The position numbers were made by a program, and so were the translations under genes. Below the pieces are notes generated by a model, which had not been told where the DNA came from, searched no databases, and worked only from the letters and a program-made list of their open reading frames with translations. From contig NZ_AOCK01000003.1 in the NCBI RefSeq assembly GCF_000348945.1, forward strand, positions 248,001 through 312,000: 64,000 bases of DNA, written 5' to 3'. The stretch comes from Paeniglutamicibacter gangotriensis Lz1y (GTDB lineage: Bacteria; Actinomycetota; Actinomycetes; Actinomycetales; Micrococcaceae). Positions within the stretch are counted from its first letter, which is position 1, and each line of letters begins with the position of its first letter. Below are positions 25,666 through 34,711 of the stretch, one piece after another.

Positions 25666-26475
25666 GTGATCGACATCGAATCTGCCCCCTTTGACCTAGC
25701 CAACACCGCCGCCGCCAAGATCGCCGAACTCACCGGCGTCCCAACCCATGACATTGCCCTGGTGCTGGGCTCCGGATGGGGTGAGGCGGCGAACCTGATC
25801 GGCGAGATAACCCACCGCATTGACGCCACCGACCTTCCCGGTTTCCACCCCGCAGCAGTGCCGGGGCACGTCGGCACGATTTCCTCGGTGCTCACCGCCG
25901 GAGGCAAGCGGGTACTGGTGCTCGGCGCACGCACCCACTACTACGAGGGCAAGGGCGTGCGCGCGGTGGTCCACGGAGTGCGCACCGCTGCCGCGGCTGG
26001 AGCCAAGACGCTGGTGCTGACCAACGGTTGCGGCGGGCTTGATCCGAACTGGGCACCGGGAACCCCGGTGTTGATCGCCGATCACCTCAACCTCACCGCA
26101 GCCTCCCCGTTGGAGGGTGCCACGTTCGTGGACCTGACCGACCTGTACTCCTCGCGCATCCGCGATCTGGCCCGCGAGGTCGATCCGTCGCTCGAGGAGG
26201 GCGTGTACGCGCAGTTCACCGGACCGCACTATGAGACCCCGGCCGAGGTCCGCTACGCCAAGACCATCGGTGCCGACCTGGTGGGCATGTCCACCGCGCT
26301 GGAGGCCATCGCCGCCCGCCACGCGGGCATGGAAGTCTTCGGCATCTCGCTGGTCACCAACCTGGCCGCAGGCATTTCCGCCACGGCGCTGAGCCACGCC
26401 GAGGTCATCGAGGCTGGCACCGCGGCAGGACCGCGGATCTCCGCGCTGCTGGCCGACATCGTCGCCAAGCTCTAA
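25666..26475 (+). CDS. Purine nucleoside phosphorylase (class II, trimeric type)
   Basis: 269 residues from a leaderless GTG. Family motifs: LVLGSGWGEAANLI (phosphate-binding Ser), the His in GFHPAAVPGHVG, ARTHYYEGKGV, LTNGCGGLDPNWAPGTPVLIADHLN, YAQFTGPHYETPAEVRYAKTIGADLVGMST, and the base-contacting region VTNLAAGIS. It phosphorolyses purine (deoxy)nucleosides to the free base and (deoxy)ribose-1-phosphate. The next two genes in the same direction (a phosphomutase and DeoC) can carry the sugar phosphate to glycolysis, so this looks like a nucleoside salvage/catabolic unit. Confidence 0.93.
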   Translation: MIDIESAPFDLANTAAAKIAELTGVPTHDIALVLGSGWGEAANLIGEITHRIDATDLPGFHPAAVPGHVGTISSVLTAGGKRVLVLGARTHYYEGKGVRAVVHGVRTAAAAGAKTLVLTNGCGGLDPNWAPGTPVLIADHLNLTAASPLEGATFVDLTDLYSSRIRDLAREVDPSLEEGVYAQFTGPHYETPAEVRYAKTIGADLVGMSTALEAIAARHAGMEVFGISLVTNLAAGISATALSHAEVIEAGTAAGPRISALLADIVAKL

Positions 26476-26525
26476 ACACCGCCAGCCGCACGTCCTCCCC
26501 CGCTACCGCCACCTAAAGGAAACCC

Positions 26526-28268
26526 ATGCCCATGAGCACCCCCCAGCCGGATGCCGGATTGCTGGATCGCGTCGCGGCCTGGGCCGCCCAGGACCCGGAC
26601 GCCGTCACCAAGGCGCAGCTGCTGGACTTGTGTGCCGCGGCCGCGGCCGGCGGGGATGCGGCAGCGGAGCTGGCAGATAGTTTTGCTTCGAACCTGGCCT
26701 TTGGCACCGCCGGGCTGCGTGCCGAGCTGGGTCCGGGTCCCAACCGGATGAACTCTATGGTGGTGCGCCGCACCGCCGCGGGCATCGGCCGCTTCCTCCT
26801 CGATGCCGCCGCCGGTGCATATGTTCCGCACGCGGTCATCGGCTTCGACGCCCGGCACAACTCGGAAGTTTTTGCCCGAGAGTCCGCCGCGGTGCTCACC
26901 GCCGCGGGCATCACCGTGCAACTGTTGCCCACTCCCCTGCCCACCCCGGTGCTTGCCTGGGCGGTGCGCGCGCTCGGCGCCGAAGCCGGGATCATGGTCA
27001 CCGCCAGCCACAACCCGCCGGCCGATAACGGTTACAAGGTCTACACCGGAGGTCGCGCGGAAACCGGCTGGGGCCAGGGCGCACAGATCGTCAGCCCCGT
27101 TGACGCCCAGATCGCCGCGCAGATCGATCACGACGAACCGATCGCATCCATCGCGCTGGCCAATTCAGGCTGGGAGGTACTGCCCGGCGCCGGAGAACCC
27201 GGCGATATGGAGGCCGCCTACCTGGCTGCCATCGCCTCGGTTCTCCCTGCAGCAACAAGCAGCGCTGCGCTGGGCACGGCACGGGAAAACCTGCGGATCG
27301 TGCTAACCCCCTTACACGGGGTCGGCGGGCACACCATGACCCAGGCACTGGGCGCCGCGGGGTTCTCGCAGGTGAACCTGGTCCCCGAGCAGGCCGAACC
27401 CGACCCGGACTTCCCCACCGTCGCCTTCCCCAACCCGGAGGAGCCCGGCGCCCTGGACCTGGCCCTGGCGCTGGCCGAGATCACGGATGCGGACCTGGTC
27501 ATTGCCAACGACCCGGATGCCGACCGCTGCGCTGCAGCGGTGAAGTTCGAGCACAACGGCTGGCGAATGCTGCGCGGCGACGAGGTCGGCTGGCTGCTCG
27601 GGGCGCGCTGCGCCCCCAACGCACCGGAGGGCTCGGTGCTGGCCAACTCCATCGTCTCCTCCCGGATGCTTGCTGCCATCGCCGCGCAGCACGGCCTGAA
27701 ACATGAGAACACCTTGACCGGGTTCAAGTGGATCTCCCGAGTTCCGTCTCTGGCCTTCGGCTACGAGGAGGCGCTGGGTTATTGCGTCGCCCCGTCGCTG
27801 GTCCGCGACAAGGACGGCATTTCCGCCGGGCTGCTGTTGGCCGACTACGCCGCCGAGCTCAAGGCTGCTGGCTCGTCGCTGCCGGAGGTGCTCGACTCTC
27901 TGGCGCTGGCCCACGGCCTGCACGCCACCGACCAGCTCTCGGTGCGGGTCGCGGACCTGAGTCTGCTGGACACCATGATGGCTTCGCTGCGTTTAAACCC
28001 GCCGGCAACCCTGGGCGGGGAGGAGGTCAGCGAATTCGAGGACCTGTCCGTGGGCGGGGTGCTGCCGCCGACCGACGGGCTCAGATTCCTCACCACGGCC
28101 GACACCCGGGTGATCATCCGCCCCTCGGGCACCGAGCCCAAGCTCAAGTGCTACCTTGAGCTGATTGTGCCGGTGCGCCACGCCGCCGATTTGCCCGCAG
28201 CCCGAGCCACTGCCGCCACCGGCCTGGCGGATATCAAGGCCGAACTTGCCGCGCTGCTCAAGAACTAG
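26526..28268 (+). CDS. Phospho-sugar mutase (PGM2/PmmB-like; possible phosphopentomutase)
   Basis: A 580-residue alpha-D-phosphohexomutase family protein. FGTAGLRAELGPGPNRMN marks the substrate N-terminus, the phosphoserine loop is VTASHNPPADNGYKVY, the metal loop is NDPDADRC, the sugar-specificity loop is around GYEEALGYCV, and the phosphate loop is RPSGTEPKLKCYLE. The GTAGLR/GYEEALGY combination is that of long mutases such as PGM2 and PmmB, several of which act on (deoxy)ribose-1-phosphate. Lying between PNP and DeoC, the missing step is exactly phosphopentomutase, so that activity is inferred. AAAGGA precedes the start; ATG 26532 is an alternative. Confidence 0.88.
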   Translation: MPMSTPQPDAGLLDRVAAWAAQDPDAVTKAQLLDLCAAAAAGGDAAAELADSFASNLAFGTAGLRAELGPGPNRMNSMVVRRTAAGIGRFLLDAAAGAYVPHAVIGFDARHNSEVFARESAAVLTAAGITVQLLPTPLPTPVLAWAVRALGAEAGIMVTASHNPPADNGYKVYTGGRAETGWGQGAQIVSPVDAQIAAQIDHDEPIASIALANSGWEVLPGAGEPGDMEAAYLAAIASVLPAATSSAALGTARENLRIVLTPLHGVGGHTMTQALGAAGFSQVNLVPEQAEPDPDFPTVAFPNPEEPGALDLALALAEITDADLVIANDPDADRCAAAVKFEHNGWRMLRGDEVGWLLGARCAPNAPEGSVLANSIVSSRMLAAIAAQHGLKHENTLTGFKWISRVPSLAFGYEEALGYCVAPSLVRDKDGISAGLLLADYAAELKAAGSSLPEVLDSLALAHGLHATDQLSVRVADLSLLDTMMASLRLNPPATLGGEEVSEFEDLSVGGVLPPTDGLRFLTTADTRVIIRPSGTEPKLKCYLELIVPVRHAADLPAARATAATGLADIKAELAALLKN

Positions 28269-28333
28269 CGCGCCACCGCCACCCGAATTCCTTGACACAC
28301 CATCGATCCGACCAGGAGCCTGATCCACACGCC

Positions 28334-29008
28334 ATGAGCACCAACATCGCCTCATACATCGACCACACGATCCTCAACCCCGATGCCGGTGCTGCCGACA
28401 TCGAGCGCATTTGCGCCGAGGCAACCACATACGCGTTCTTCTCCGTCTGCGTGAACCCGATCTGGGTCTCCACGGTGTCCGCGGCGTTGACCGGGTCCGG
28501 AGTCAAGACCTGCTCGGTGATCGGTTTCCCCTTCGGGGCCATCCCCACCGCCGCGAAGGTCGCCGAGGCCCGCGGGGCCATCGTCGACGGCGCCAACGAG
28601 ATCGACATGGTCATCAACATCGCCTCGGCCAAATCCGGTGATGAGGAAGCCCTGGTGGCCGAGATCACCGCGATCACCGAGGCCGTCCACGCGGGTGGTG
28701 CGATCTTGAAGGTCATCATCGAAACCGCGCTGCTCACGGACGATGAAAAGGTGTTGGCTTGCCGCGCTTCGGTGCGTGCCGGGGCCGACTTCGTGAAGAC
28801 TTCCACCGGTTTTGCCGGAGGCGGGGCCACCGTCAAGGACGTGGCGTTGATGCGCGCCACGGTGGGTCCGGATCTGGGAGTTAAGGCCTCCGGTGGGGTC
28901 CGTTCCTTGGAAACCGCCCACGCGATGATCGCGGCCGGGGCCACGAGGCTCGGATCGAGCTCGGGAGTTGCTATTGTGGAGGGTGAACAAGGCGCCGAGG
29001 GCTACTGA
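28334..29008 (+). CDS. deoC: Deoxyribose-phosphate aldolase
   Basis: 224 residues from ATG 28334 (MSTNIASYIDHTILNPDAGA; IDHTxL is the conserved start of DeoC). It splits 2-deoxyribose-5-phosphate into glyceraldehyde-3-phosphate and acetaldehyde. The Schiff-base lysine lies in DFVKTSTGFAGGGAT and the second catalytic lysine in GVKASGGVRS; IDMVINI holds the catalytic Asp. A GGAG lies 17 bases upstream of the start, rather far. An upstream in-frame ATG at 28292 would add 14 unconserved residues. It completes the PNP-mutase-DeoC pathway. Confidence 0.94.
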   Translation: MSTNIASYIDHTILNPDAGAADIERICAEATTYAFFSVCVNPIWVSTVSAALTGSGVKTCSVIGFPFGAIPTAAKVAEARGAIVDGANEIDMVINIASAKSGDEEALVAEITAITEAVHAGGAILKVIIETALLTDDEKVLACRASVRAGADFVKTSTGFAGGGATVKDVALMRATVGPDLGVKASGGVRSLETAHAMIAAGATRLGSSSGVAIVEGEQGAEGY

Positions 29009-29059
29009 TCCAGTTCCCCGGACGCGCATTGAGAACTGAAAACCCTTAGGAGAATCGCT

Positions 29060-29308
29060 GTGTACTCGAACGGCAAGAACTTAGCCCACTCGGGCCAGGG
29101 CCGGTTGGCCGGTAACATCACCGCTTTTGTGGTGTTCTTTATCATGTTCCTTGGCTGCCTCTACTCGCTGTCGTTCTGGACGCTGGAGAACGCCTGGATC
29201 CCGGGCATTTCCTGTTTCGTTCTGGCCATGCTGGCCTTTGGCATCCCGCAGCACATTCTGGGCATGTCGGACAAGCACCCGGCCAAGACCGCCGAGCAGC
29301 AGGACTAG
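29060..29308 (+). CDS. Small two-helix membrane protein, unknown function
   Basis: 82 residues from GTG 29060 with TTAGGAG nine bases upstream. A polar start is followed by two hydrophobic segments (about 19-41 and 46-66) and a charged C-terminus (SDKHPAKTAEQQD). I do not recognise a functional family; short proteins of this size and topology are common in Micrococcaceae. It lies 50 nt behind deoC and may be co-transcribed with it. Confidence 0.7.
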   Translation: MYSNGKNLAHSGQGRLAGNITAFVVFFIMFLGCLYSLSFWTLENAWIPGISCFVLAMLAFGIPQHILGMSDKHPAKTAEQQD

Positions 29309-29332
29309 TCTCCGCAGCGTCTTTCCACTTTG

Positions 29333-29416
29333 GGGAGGCCGGAGCGCCACACTCATTTCCCACCCGCCGTCTTGCGGGGAGCGGGAAGTCGAGCATGTGC
29401 GGCGCGCCGGCCTCCC
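29333..29416. repeat. Long imperfect hairpin (20-bp arms, nested inner stem)
   Basis: Arms 29333-29352 and 29397-29416 are complementary at 18 of 20 positions. The 44-nt interior holds a second nested pairing (TTCCC/GGGAA and CCCGC/GCGGG). It follows the small membrane protein stop by 24 nt. It could be an extended terminator, although no T-run follows, or a small palindromic element. Confidence 0.55.
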
Positions 29417-29506
29417 TTTGTGCGCCGTCATTGCTCCGCTCGCCGGCGGCTTGTCGGGAGTTCCGGGCGACTCCGCGAACGACACCGCGGGCAGCCGACC
29501 AGCGCA

Positions 29507-29549
29507 TTTCTACGTGTTGTAGAAACGTACTGGTGGGCGAGGGTATGAT
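29507..29549 (+). promoter_or_regulatory. Palindrome and -10 element upstream of the universal stress protein gene
   Basis: TTTCTAC-gtgtt-GTAGAAA (29507-29525) is a perfect 7-bp inverted repeat with a 5-bp centre. A consensus-like -10, TATGAT (29544-29549), lies 18 bp downstream, where the palindrome occupies the expected -35 position. This suggests regulator-dependent transcription of the stress protein gene. Confidence 0.5.
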
Positions 29550-29615
29550 GATCCCAACAGGTCCTTTCGGGGCCCGTTTGACCAGCCTTCCGATTATGGA
29601 AAAGAGCGATGCATC

Positions 29616-30053
29616 ATGGAAAACACTGAACGCGGCAGGATTGTTGTCGGTATCGATGGTTCGGCACAATCGATCTCCGCCCTTCGCTACGCCGCCTCCC
29701 TGGCCGACTCCCTGGGCCACGACCTGGTTGCCTTCTCCTCTTGGCTGCCGCGCGTCGCGTTGGAGGACTACACCCCGGATTGGGCACCGGAGCAGGACGC
29801 CCGCGATGCCCTGGAGAAATCCATCGTCCAGGCCTTCGGCGACGCGCTACCAAAAAACCTGGAACGCGAGGTCCTGATGGGGCCGGCCGCCCCCAACCTG
29901 ATCGAGGTCTCCAAGGGTGCGGTGATGGTGGTCCTGGGCACCCGTGGCCGCGGAGGGTTCAAGGGCCTGGTCATGGGGTCGGTCTCCAGCTCGCTGGCGG
30001 CTCACGCCAAATGCCCGGTGCTGATCCACCACGGCGAAGAACCAGCGGCCTGA
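29616..30053 (+). CDS. Universal stress protein (UspA family, ATP-binding type)
   Basis: A 145-residue single Usp domain. It begins IVVGIDGSAQSISALRYAAS, with the Asp that contacts adenine, and ends with the ATP-binding loop GTRGRGGFKGLVMGSVSSSL followed by AHAKCPVLI. The G-2x-G-9x-G(S) signature is intact, so it should bind ATP. Such proteins accumulate under stress or growth arrest. The promoter region carries a palindrome over the -35 position. The gene is monocistronic and ends at a perfect palindrome shared with the convergent mfd gene. Confidence 0.92.
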   Translation: MENTERGRIVVGIDGSAQSISALRYAASLADSLGHDLVAFSSWLPRVALEDYTPDWAPEQDARDALEKSIVQAFGDALPKNLEREVLMGPAAPNLIEVSKGAVMVVLGTRGRGGFKGLVMGSVSSSLAAHAKCPVLIHHGEEPAA

Positions 30054-30094
30054 TAAAGACCCACCCGGGTACCGCACGGTAGCCCGCTTTGACC

Positions 30095-30130
30095 CGGATG
30101 CCGGGCACCATCGATGGTGCCCGGCATCCG
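30095..30130. terminator. Perfect 36-bp palindrome between usp and mfd
   Basis: Both 18-bp halves are exact complements with no spacer (centre ATC-GAT). It lies 42 nt after the usp stop and 27 nt after the mfd stop on the other strand, so it can terminate both transcripts. Confidence 0.75.
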
Positions 30131-30156
30131 TGCGCGTAGCCCTGTGCGCCCAAGCC

Positions 30157-33100
30157 CTAGGCGTTGGGACGCGAGGCCTCGGCGACAAAGATGTTGGACA
30201 GCACATCCGAGACCCACCGCAGGATCTCCTCGTCCACCAGGTCCCGGCCGCCGATCGCCGCAGTCTTCGGCTTGGGGATCAAGATGGCGTTGAGCGCCGG
30301 TTTGTCCGCGGCACCCTTGTACATCCGGGCCAGGCGCAGCTGCCGCGAATCGGGCAGGTTCGCCACCGCTGCCGGAGCGAACTTGATCATGTTGCCCATC
30401 ATCGCCACATCGGACAGCCCCAGAGCCCTGGCGCGGATGCGGATCCGGGCGACCTCCAGCAGGTTCACCACGGGTGCGGGCGGTAGCCCGTAACGGTCCA
30501 CCAGCTCCGCCAGCACATCGTCGAGCTCCGGGAAGTCCGTGGCGGCGGCGATCTTCCGATAGGCCTCCAGACGCAGCCGCTCACCGGGCACGTAGTCGTG
30601 CGGAAGGTGCGCATTGACCGGCAGTTCGATCTTCATCTCGGTGGCCTTCTCCACTGCCTCGCCCTTGAAGTCGGCCACAGCCTCCCCGACCAGGCGCAGG
30701 TACAGATCGAAGCCGACCCCGGCGATGTGCCCGGACTGTTCCCCGCCGAGCAGGTTGCCTGCCCCACGGATCTCCAGGTCCTTCATGGCCAGCTGGTAGC
30801 CCGAACCGAGCTCGTTGTGCGCCGCCACGGCCTTGAGCCTCTCCAGGGCGACCTCGCCCAGCGGCTTCTCCGCGTTCCACAGGAAGTAGGCGTAGGCGCG
30901 CTCGCGGCCGCGACCCACGCGCCCGCGCAGCTGGTGCAGCTGGGACAGCCCGTAGTTATCAGCCTTATCCACGATCAGCGTGTTGGCGTTGGAGATGTCC
31001 AGGCCGGTTTCGATGATGGTGGTGGAGACCAGCACATCGAACTTCTTCTCCCAGAAGTCCTGGATGATTTTTTCCAGCCGGGATTCGCTCATCTTGCCGT
31101 GGGCGACCTCGACCCGTGCCTCGGGGACCAACTCGCGCAGCTCGGCGGCGACCTTGTCGATGGAGGAGACGCGGTTGTGCACAAAGAAGACCTGCCCGTC
31201 GCGCATCAGCTCACGGCGGATGGCAGCGGAGATCTGCTTATCGGTGCGCGGTCCCACATAGGTGAGCACCGGGTGGCGTTCCTCCGGCGGGGTGGCCAGC
31301 GTGGAGGTCTCGCGGATGCCGGTCAACGACATCTCCAAGGTGCGCGGGATCGGGGTGGCGGACATGGAGAGCACATCCACGTTGGTGCGCATCTTCTTGA
31401 GCTGCTCCTTGTGCTCGACACCGAAGCGCTGCTCCTCATCGACCACCACCAGCCCCAGGTCCTTGAACTGGACGGTGTCCGAGAGCAGCCGGTGGGTGCC
31501 GATGACCACGTCGACGGTACCGTTTTTCAGCCCCTCGATGATGTCCTTGGACTCCTTGGCACTCTGGAAGCGCGAGAGCGTCTTCACGCGCACCGGGAAG
31601 CCTGAGTAGCGTTCGGTGAAGGTCTGCTGGTGCTGGGAGGCCAGCAGCGTGGTGGGAACCAGCACCGCGACCTGCTTGGAGTCCTGCACGGCCTTGAATG
31701 CGGCGCGCACCGCGATCTCGGTCTTGCCGAAGCCCACATCGCCGGAGACCAGCCGGTCCATCGGGACCTCGCGCTCCATGTCGGCCTTGACCTCGTTGAT
31801 GGTGGTCAGCTGGTCGGGAGTCTCCACATAGGCGAAGGCCTCCTCCAGCTCATACTGCCAGGGGGTGTCGGAGCCAAAGGCATGCCCGCGCGAGGCCATG
31901 CGCGCCGAATAGAGCTTGATCAGATCGGCGGCGATCTCCTTGACCGCCTTGCGGGCCTTGGACTTGGTGCTTGACCAGTCCGAGCCGCCCATCTTGGACA
32001 GCGTGGGTGCTTCCCCGCCGACGTAGCGGGTGACCTGGTCCAGCTGGTCGGTGGGCACAAACAGTTTGTCCCCCGGAGCACCGCGCTTCGAGGGTGCGTA
32101 TTCCAGCACCAGGTATTCGCGTTTGGCCTCCGCGCCGCCGGCGACCTTGCGGGCGATCAGCTCCACGAACTTGGCAATGCCGTGCTGTTCGTGCACCACA
32201 TAGTCGCCCTCGGTCAGCGTGATCGGGTCCACCGCGTTGCGGCGTTTGGCAGCCATCCGCTTGGCCCCGCGCGGGGCGTAGGCACTGGAGCGGCCCAACA
32301 GGTCGGCCTCGGTGAGGAAGCCGAGCTTCAGCGAATCCAGGGCGAACCCGCGCCCGGCCTGCGCCGTGGTGATCTCGATCAGCCCGTGGGTGGGGGCATC
32401 ATCCAGGGAGTCGATGCGGTGTGTGGGGATGTCCGCGTCGTGGAAGAGCTCGGCCAGGCGCTGGGCGGGGCCGGGACCGTCGGTGGCGACCACGATGGAC
32501 CAGTCGTCCTTGATACGTGAGGAGATGAACTCGAGCATCTCCGCCACATCGCCCTGGTAGCCGCGCGGTTCGCGCGCTTCGACACGGATCGAGTCGGCCT
32601 CGGGCAAAAGCTCGGTGTCCGAGCCCAACGAGGTCACCGACCACCAGGAGACCTGCGCCGCGTGCGCGTCGGTCCGGGTGGTGGACAGGGAGGTGAAGTT
32701 CCCCGCCTCCAGCTCGGCCGCCGCGGCCTGCGCCTGGGCCTGGGAGATATCCAGCGGGGCGGCCCCGCCGTCGGAAGCGGTGGCCCAAGCCGCGGCCAGG
32801 AACTCGGCGTTGGTGGCTTCCAGATCGTAGGCGCGGGCACGAACCCGTTCGGGTTCCATCACCACGGCGATGGATTCGGCCGGCAGCAAGGACAGCAGCG
32901 GCACCATGGCATCAACCAGCAGAGGTGCCAGCGACTCCATGCCTTCGACCGCCACGCCCCCGGCGATCTTGGCCAGCAGGTCGCGGGCCGCGGGCATCTG
33001 CTCCTGGAGCTTGGCGGCCCGGGACATCACCGCGGGGGTGATCAACAGTTCGCGGCAGGGCGGGGCCTGGATCGAGGTGGGAGCCTCGGTTTCCAGCGAG

Positions 33101-33771
33101 CGCTGGTCGGCGATGGAGAAGTAGCGCATGGCCTCGATCTGATCACCGAAGAAGTCGATGCGCACCGGGTGGTTGGAGGTGGGCGGGAAGACATCGATGA
33201 TGCCGCCGCGCACGGCGAACTCCCCGCGGTGCGTGACCATGTCCACGCGTCCGTAGGCGGCATCGGCCAGCGACCTGACCACTGCGGAGAACTCGTAGTC
33301 CTCTCCCACGCTCAGGTTCACCGGCTCCAGTTTGCCCAGCCCCGCGACCAGCGGTTGGATGACCGCACGGATCGGGGCGACAATGACCTGCAGTGCCGGG
33401 TCCTTGGTTTCCATCCGGCGCAGCACATGCAACCGGCGTCCTACGGTGTCGGAGCGCGGGGAGAGCCGTTCGTGGGGCAGTGTTTCCCAGGAGGGGAACT
33501 CCTCCACGGCGTCTGGGGGCAGGAATCCTTGCAGCCCTGCCACCAGTTCCTCGGCCTCGCGTCCGGTGGCGGTGATTGCCAGTACCACTGTGCCCGGGAC
33601 TCTGGAGCGCAATGCCTCGATGGTCTCCGTGGTAATGACCGCACGCATCCCGGCGGGGGCGGCGATCTCCAGTTCGTTGGCGCGGTCCGCATAGGCGGTG
33701 GCCGCATTGGAATGGATGCGGGAGTAGGAGGTGTCTTCCCGCAAGGCGGTGCGCAGGCCGTGAAGCGCCAT
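30157..33771 (-). CDS. mfd: Transcription-repair coupling factor Mfd
   Basis: 1204 residues from ATG 33771 ([13 protein letters not shown]), chosen because AAAGGA lies 11 bases upstream; the frame is open to 33852. Mfd recognises stalled RNA polymerase, pushes it off and recruits UvrA. The order is UvrB-like N-terminal module ([22 protein letters not shown]), RNA-polymerase-interaction domain ([16 protein letters not shown]), then the RecG-like translocase. The translocase shows [19 protein letters not shown] (Walker A), [11 protein letters not shown] (DEEQ box), [15 protein letters not shown], and the TRG region around [21 protein letters not shown]-terminal TRCF domain follows. The length is normal. 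Confidence 0.95.
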   Translation of the reverse strand: MALHGLRTALREDTSYSRIHSNAATAYADRANELEIAAPAGMRAVITTETIEALRSRVPGTVVLAITATGREAEELVAGLQGFLPPDAVEEFPSWETLPHERLSPRSDTVGRRLHVLRRMETKDPALQVIVAPIRAVIQPLVAGLGKLEPVNLSVGEDYEFSAVVRSLADAAYGRVDMVTHRGEFAVRGGIIDVFPPTSNHPVRIDFFGDQIEAMRYFSIADQRSLETEAPTSIQAPPCRELLITPAVMSRAAKLQEQMPAARDLLAKIAGGVAVEGMESLAPLLVDAMVPLLSLLPAESIAVVMEPERVRARAYDLEATNAEFLAAAWATASDGGAAPLDISQAQAQAAAAELEAGNFTSLSTTRTDAHAAQVSWWSVTSLGSDTELLPEADSIRVEAREPRGYQGDVAEMLEFISSRIKDDWSIVVATDGPGPAQRLAELFHDADIPTHRIDSLDDAPTHGLIEITTAQAGRGFALDSLKLGFLTEADLLGRSSAYAPRGAKRMAAKRRNAVDPITLTEGDYVVHEQHGIAKFVELIARKVAGGAEAKREYLVLEYAPSKRGAPGDKLFVPTDQLDQVTRYVGGEAPTLSKMGGSDWSSTKSKARKAVKEIAADLIKLYSARMASRGHAFGSDTPWQYELEEAFAYVETPDQLTTINEVKADMEREVPMDRLVSGDVGFGKTEIAVRAAFKAVQDSKQVAVLVPTTLLASQHQQTFTERYSGFPVRVKTLSRFQSAKESKDIIEGLKNGTVDVVIGTHRLLSDTVQFKDLGLVVVDEEQRFGVEHKEQLKKMRTNVDVLSMSATPIPRTLEMSLTGIRETSTLATPPEERHPVLTYVGPRTDKQISAAIRRELMRDGQVFFVHNRVSSIDKVAAELRELVPEARVEVAHGKMSESRLEKIIQDFWEKKFDVLVSTTIIETGLDISNANTLIVDKADNYGLSQLHQLRGRVGRGRERAYAYFLWNAEKPLGEVALERLKAVAAHNELGSGYQLAMKDLEIRGAGNLLGGEQSGHIAGVGFDLYLRLVGEAVADFKGEAVEKATEMKIELPVNAHLPHDYVPGERLRLEAYRKIAAATDFPELDDVLAELVDRYGLPPAPVVNLLEVARIRIRARALGLSDVAMMGNMIKFAPAAVANLPDSRQLRLARMYKGAADKPALNAILIPKPKTAAIGGRDLVDEEILRWVSDVLSNIFVAEASRPNA

Positions 33772-33853
33772 CTGCTGGGGGTCCTTTCCGAAGACCTGAT
33801 GCGCGCACAACACAAGTACCCGGGAACCATGATGAGTCCCGGGGTGCGCCATT

Positions 33854-33892
33854 CAAGCGTACCGCTGTGCGCGCGCAAGCCCGGTACGCTTG
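33854..33892. promoter_or_regulatory. 11-bp inverted repeat between divergent mfd and DUF2505 genes
   Basis: CAAGCGTACCG (33854-33864) and CGGTACGCTTG (33882-33892) are exact complements around a 17-bp centre that itself holds the 10-bp palindrome TGCGCGCGCA. Each arm contains TACGCT reading outward, so the repeat may embed mirror-image -10 elements or be a shared operator. Confidence 0.45.
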
Positions 33893-33947
33893 GGGGGTTC
33901 CAAGAACATTTCGTTCGGCCAATCTATTTCGTACGGAGTTTTGCCCC

Positions 33948-34445
33948 ATGGCCCTTAACGCCACCACAGAATTGACCCACGCACCCGAGGCCGTCATCGC
34001 CACCCTGGCCGACCGCGACTTTGCCGAGCACCTGACCGGTTTGGTCGGCGGAACGCTCAAGAGCTTCGAGGTTGCCGGCGAAACCGCCGCAGCATTCACC
34101 TTGACCACCGTGCGCACCGTACCCACCGACCGGGCCCCGGAAATCGCTCGCAAGTTCGTCGGGCAGACCGTGGACATCACCCAGGTCGAATCCTGGTCGG
34201 CCCCGGCCGCCGATGGAAGCCGCACCGCCTCCTTGAAGGTCACCGTCGGCTCGCTGCCGGTGTCGGTGGCAGGTACCGAGTCGCTGACTGCCACCGCCGC
34301 GGGATCCGCTCTGGGTGTGGAGGCTACGGTTTCTTCCTCCATCCCGTTTGTGGGCGGCAAGATCGCCTCGGCCGCGGAACCCTTCATTTCCAAGGCGCTG
34401 AAGTTGCAGGGCACCAAGGTCTCCGCGTGGATCGAACGCGGCTAA
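33948..34445 (+). CDS. DUF2505 family protein (START/polyketide-cyclase-like fold)
   Basis: 165 residues from ATG 33948 with GGAG nine bases upstream. The sequence ATTELTHAPEAVIATLADRD, then FAEHLTGLVGG, a central strand-rich part and a C-terminal helix (KIASAAEPFISKALKLQ) fit DUF2505. This is an actinobacterial family of small lipid-binding-like helix-grip proteins of unknown function. It is divergent from mfd and monocistronic, ending at a good terminator. No catalytic residues can be assigned. Confidence 0.75.
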   Translation: MALNATTELTHAPEAVIATLADRDFAEHLTGLVGGTLKSFEVAGETAAAFTLTTVRTVPTDRAPEIARKFVGQTVDITQVESWSAPAADGSRTASLKVTVGSLPVSVAGTESLTATAAGSALGVEATVSSSIPFVGGKIASAAEPFISKALKLQGTKVSAWIERG

Positions 34446-34497
34446 TCGAATAGTCAGCTTCCGCCGCTGCTGATTGCGGTCGCTGAAGCCGATAATG

Positions 34498-34553
34498 GGA
34501 CCGGCTCCCGAGGTGTCCTCCGCGGGCGGGTCGCGAGCCGGTCCTCGTGTTTT
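34498..34553 (+). terminator. Rho-independent terminator after the DUF2505 gene
   Basis: A 10-bp stem (GGACCGGCTC at 34498-34507, GAGCCGGTCC at 34535-34544) with a GC-rich loop is followed by TCGTGTTTT. Confidence 0.75.
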
Positions 34554-34711
34554 GGCCGGTACCGGCATACCGTGGGCCGGAAGCGGCCGCGCTGTCATCC
34601 TGCTTAGAGGATGTGCATCAGAACACGTTGAAGCGTTAGTGTTGGTTCTGGTGTGCCGGGAAGTCTGGTCGGCGATAACTTTAGCGTCCCCGAAATGAAT
34701 TGATGTTCCAC

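Noticed and set aside
33772-33852. Longer N-terminus for Mfd starting at 33852
   Set aside because: The extra 27 residues lack conservation-like features and the start at 33771 has a proper ribosome site.
30598-33975. Long plus-strand open frames across mfd
   Set aside because: Gly/His/Gln/Arg-rich composition typical of antisense reading of a high-GC gene; mfd motifs are complete on the minus strand.
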